64,000 nucleotides of DNA from DASRJG01 sp032124015 (GTDB lineage Bacteria > Acidobacteriota > Polarisedimenticolia > Polarisedimenticolales > DASRJG01), in NCBI GenBank assembly GCA_032124015.1, contig JAQBEH010000152.1:1-64000 (forward strand), in the 5' to 3' direction. Position numbers and translations under genes: made by a program. Positions 62,852-64,000 of this stretch are shown here, one piece after another. Position 1 is the first letter of the stretch; the number at the start of each line of letters is the position of its first letter. The notes under the pieces are model-generated. The model was given only the letters and a program-made list of their open reading frames with translations, had not been told where the DNA came from and ran no database searches.

Positions 62852-64000
62852 ATGAGCAACGGATCACCGATCGAACGCCTGCGCCGGGCGGGCTTGCAAG
62901 GCGCGCTACTCGACCTCCTCGGCGTCTCCGAGGGGGAAGCGCTCCGCGAGATCGAGGCGAGCCTCAGATGGGTCGAGCTCCCCCGCGGCGCCCAGCTCTA
63001 CCGCCAAGGTGATGTCGCCGACGATTTGCACATCGTGGCATCGGGGCGGCTACGCGCAATCACTACGGACGCCCACGGCCGATCCACGACGGTCGGCGAA
63101 ATCAGCCGGGGCCAGACCGTCGGCGAGATGGCGTTGCTCGAAGGGCAAACACGCTCCGCTTCGGTCTACGCCGTGCGCGACACGCTGCTTCTCGGCCTCG
63201 ACCGGGGCGCCCTCGAAACCGTTGTCGCTCGCCATCCCCGCCTCGTCCTCAACATCTCCCGGCTCGTCGGCGAGCGCCTTCGCCGATCGATGCATGGTCA
63301 GGAGTCGCCGGCGCGCATCGGCGCCATCGCCATCGTGCCGCATGGTTCTGGCGATGAGGCGGCGGCGTTCGCGCGGCGGTTGGCCGCGGCCCTCGAGTCG
63401 ATGGAAAGCACGACGATCGTGGACGCCGCACGAGCCCGGCGTGAGTTGCATGCGGATGGCGGCGACGAACTCGCGCAGAAGGCGGCGCTCGACACGCTCG
63501 AGCTGAACCACGCTTGCGTAATCTACCTGGCGGAGCATGCCGCGACTCCCTGGTCCCGACGGTGCGCCCGGCAGGCCGATACGATCATGGTCGTGGCGCC
63601 GTTTGACGGCGAGACCACCCCAGGACCCGTTGAGGCCTGGTTGACCCGCGAGAACGACCCGCTGCTCCGGCCGCGCGTTGAGCTCGTCTTGCTCCACGCC
63701 GACGGAGCCACGCCGCCGCGAAATACGGTGCGTTGGCTTTCCGGCCGGACCCTCGACCGTTACCATCACGTCCGTCTCGATCGTAACGGTGACGTCGAGA
63801 GAATCGCCCGCTTTCTCGCGGGGCGCGCCGTGGGTCTCGTGTTGGCCGGCGGAGGCGCCCCCGGCTTTGCTCACATCGGCGCGATCCGCGCCCTACGCGA
63901 GGCCGGGGTGCCGATCGACGCGGTCGGAGGCACGAGCATTGGATCCATCGTCGCAGCCGGCGTGGCCTTGGACTTCGACGATGAGCGCCTCGCTCACGAG
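62852..64000 (+). CDS. NTE-family patatin-like phospholipase with cyclic-nucleotide-binding domain (3' end beyond window)
   Basis: Open reading frame of 383 codons with no stop before the window end, so partial. It starts with a CRP-like cyclic-nucleotide-binding domain (about residues 42-145; LYRQGDVADDLHIVASGRL, GEMALLEGQTRSASV). A middle region (about 155-320) resembles the one preceding the lipase in human NTE/PNPLA6 (LNHACVIYLAEH...TPWSRRCARQADTIMVV). It is followed by the patatin domain: oxyanion loop LAGGGAPGFAHIG (Gly333-335 onward) and the nucleophile Ser362 in GTSIG. The catalytic Asp would be outside the window. ATG 62852 has GGAG five bases before. Confidence 0.9.
   Translation, partial: MSNGSPIERLRRAGLQGALLDLLGVSEGEALREIEASLRWVELPRGAQLYRQGDVADDLHIVASGRLRAITTDAHGRSTTVGEISRGQTVGEMALLEGQTRSASVYAVRDTLLLGLDRGALETVVARHPRLVLNISRLVGERLRRSMHGQESPARIGAIAIVPHGSGDEAAAFARRLAAALESMESTTIVDAARARRELHADGGDELAQKAALDTLELNHACVIYLAEHAATPWSRRCARQADTIMVVAPFDGETTPGPVEAWLTRENDPLLRPRVELVLLHADGATPPRNTVRWLSGRTLDRYHHVRLDRNGDVERIARFLAGRAVGLVLAGGGAPGFAHIGAIRALREAGVPIDAVGGTSIGSIVAAGVALDFDDERLAHE

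Overview
This is a gene-dense, high-GC bacterial chromosome segment of about 54 protein genes and one tRNA. It carries almost only housekeeping functions, and I see no insertion sequence, prophage, CRISPR array or rRNA. The cell envelope looks diderm: there are a LolA-like carrier, two predicted lipoproteins with lipoboxes, an MltD-like murein lytic transglycosylase, and a periplasmic triheme c7 cytochrome. No species can be named from the sequence. The many TPR proteins, the paired FG-GAP/VCBS proteins, the lysC-lysA fusion, the phosphodiesterase with an 'LKSLGYL' C-terminus and the c7 cytochrome together suggest an uncultured Acidobacteriota-like or 'deltaproteobacterial'-grade lineage. That placement is inference only.

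Layout. (1) 57-16054, minus strand: lysC-lysA fusion, uvrB, two HPr-kinase-like ATPases, uvrC, a hydrolase lacking its nucleophile serine, a short-chain polyprenyl synthase, a membrane phosphodiesterase and two GT-C glycosyltransferases with C-terminal TPRs. Lysine/DNA-repair and envelope-glycosylation genes follow each other with tiny gaps or overlaps. (2) 16220-18781, plus strand: a class A penicillin-binding protein. (3) 18785-38145, minus strand: a very long collinear run. It starts at pyrR-pyrB-pyrC, passes through a lipid-kinase homologue, purC, an M23 peptidase, an RpoH-like sigma factor, a TPR lipoprotein, ftsY, ribD-ribE-ribBA, ffh and rpsP-khpA-rimM-trmD-rplS, and ends with a TPR protein, a degenerate NtrC-type regulator and a lipoyl/octanoyl transferase. 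(4) 38217-42270, plus strand: pyrK-pyrD-pyrF, an MBL hydrolase and an exported protein of unknown function, divergent from pyrR. (5) 42281-47732, minus: smc, a long-chain polyprenyl synthase and a LolA homologue. (6) 47816-52059: a TPR protein, a small membrane protein on the opposite strand, and mutS. (7) 52060-60825, minus: a STAS/HATPase partner-switch pair, fabH, two VCBS-repeat proteins, comM/yifB and an MltD-like lipoprotein. (8) 61063-64000, plus: recA, tRNA-Phe, cytochrome c7 and the start of an NTE/patatin lipase that runs off the window.

Translation is strikingly coupled. At least eight junctions use a GTG start overlapping the upstream TGA (GTGA), six use ATGA and one uses TTGA. 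The best regulatory signal is an RNA hairpin at 38155-38188 just ahead of pyrR. Its hexaloop CUGAGA fits the known PyrR-binding loop (CNGNGA) and its lower stem contains the pyrR ribosome-binding site, so PyrR probably represses its own pyrimidine operon at translation. Other points worth a second look are the tandem HPr-kinase-like genes between uvrB and uvrC, the catalytically dead-looking sigma-54 activator homologue, the Ser-to-Gly hydrolase, the exact 180-bp tandem LysM duplication, and hairpins in the leaders of the cytochrome and NTE genes.
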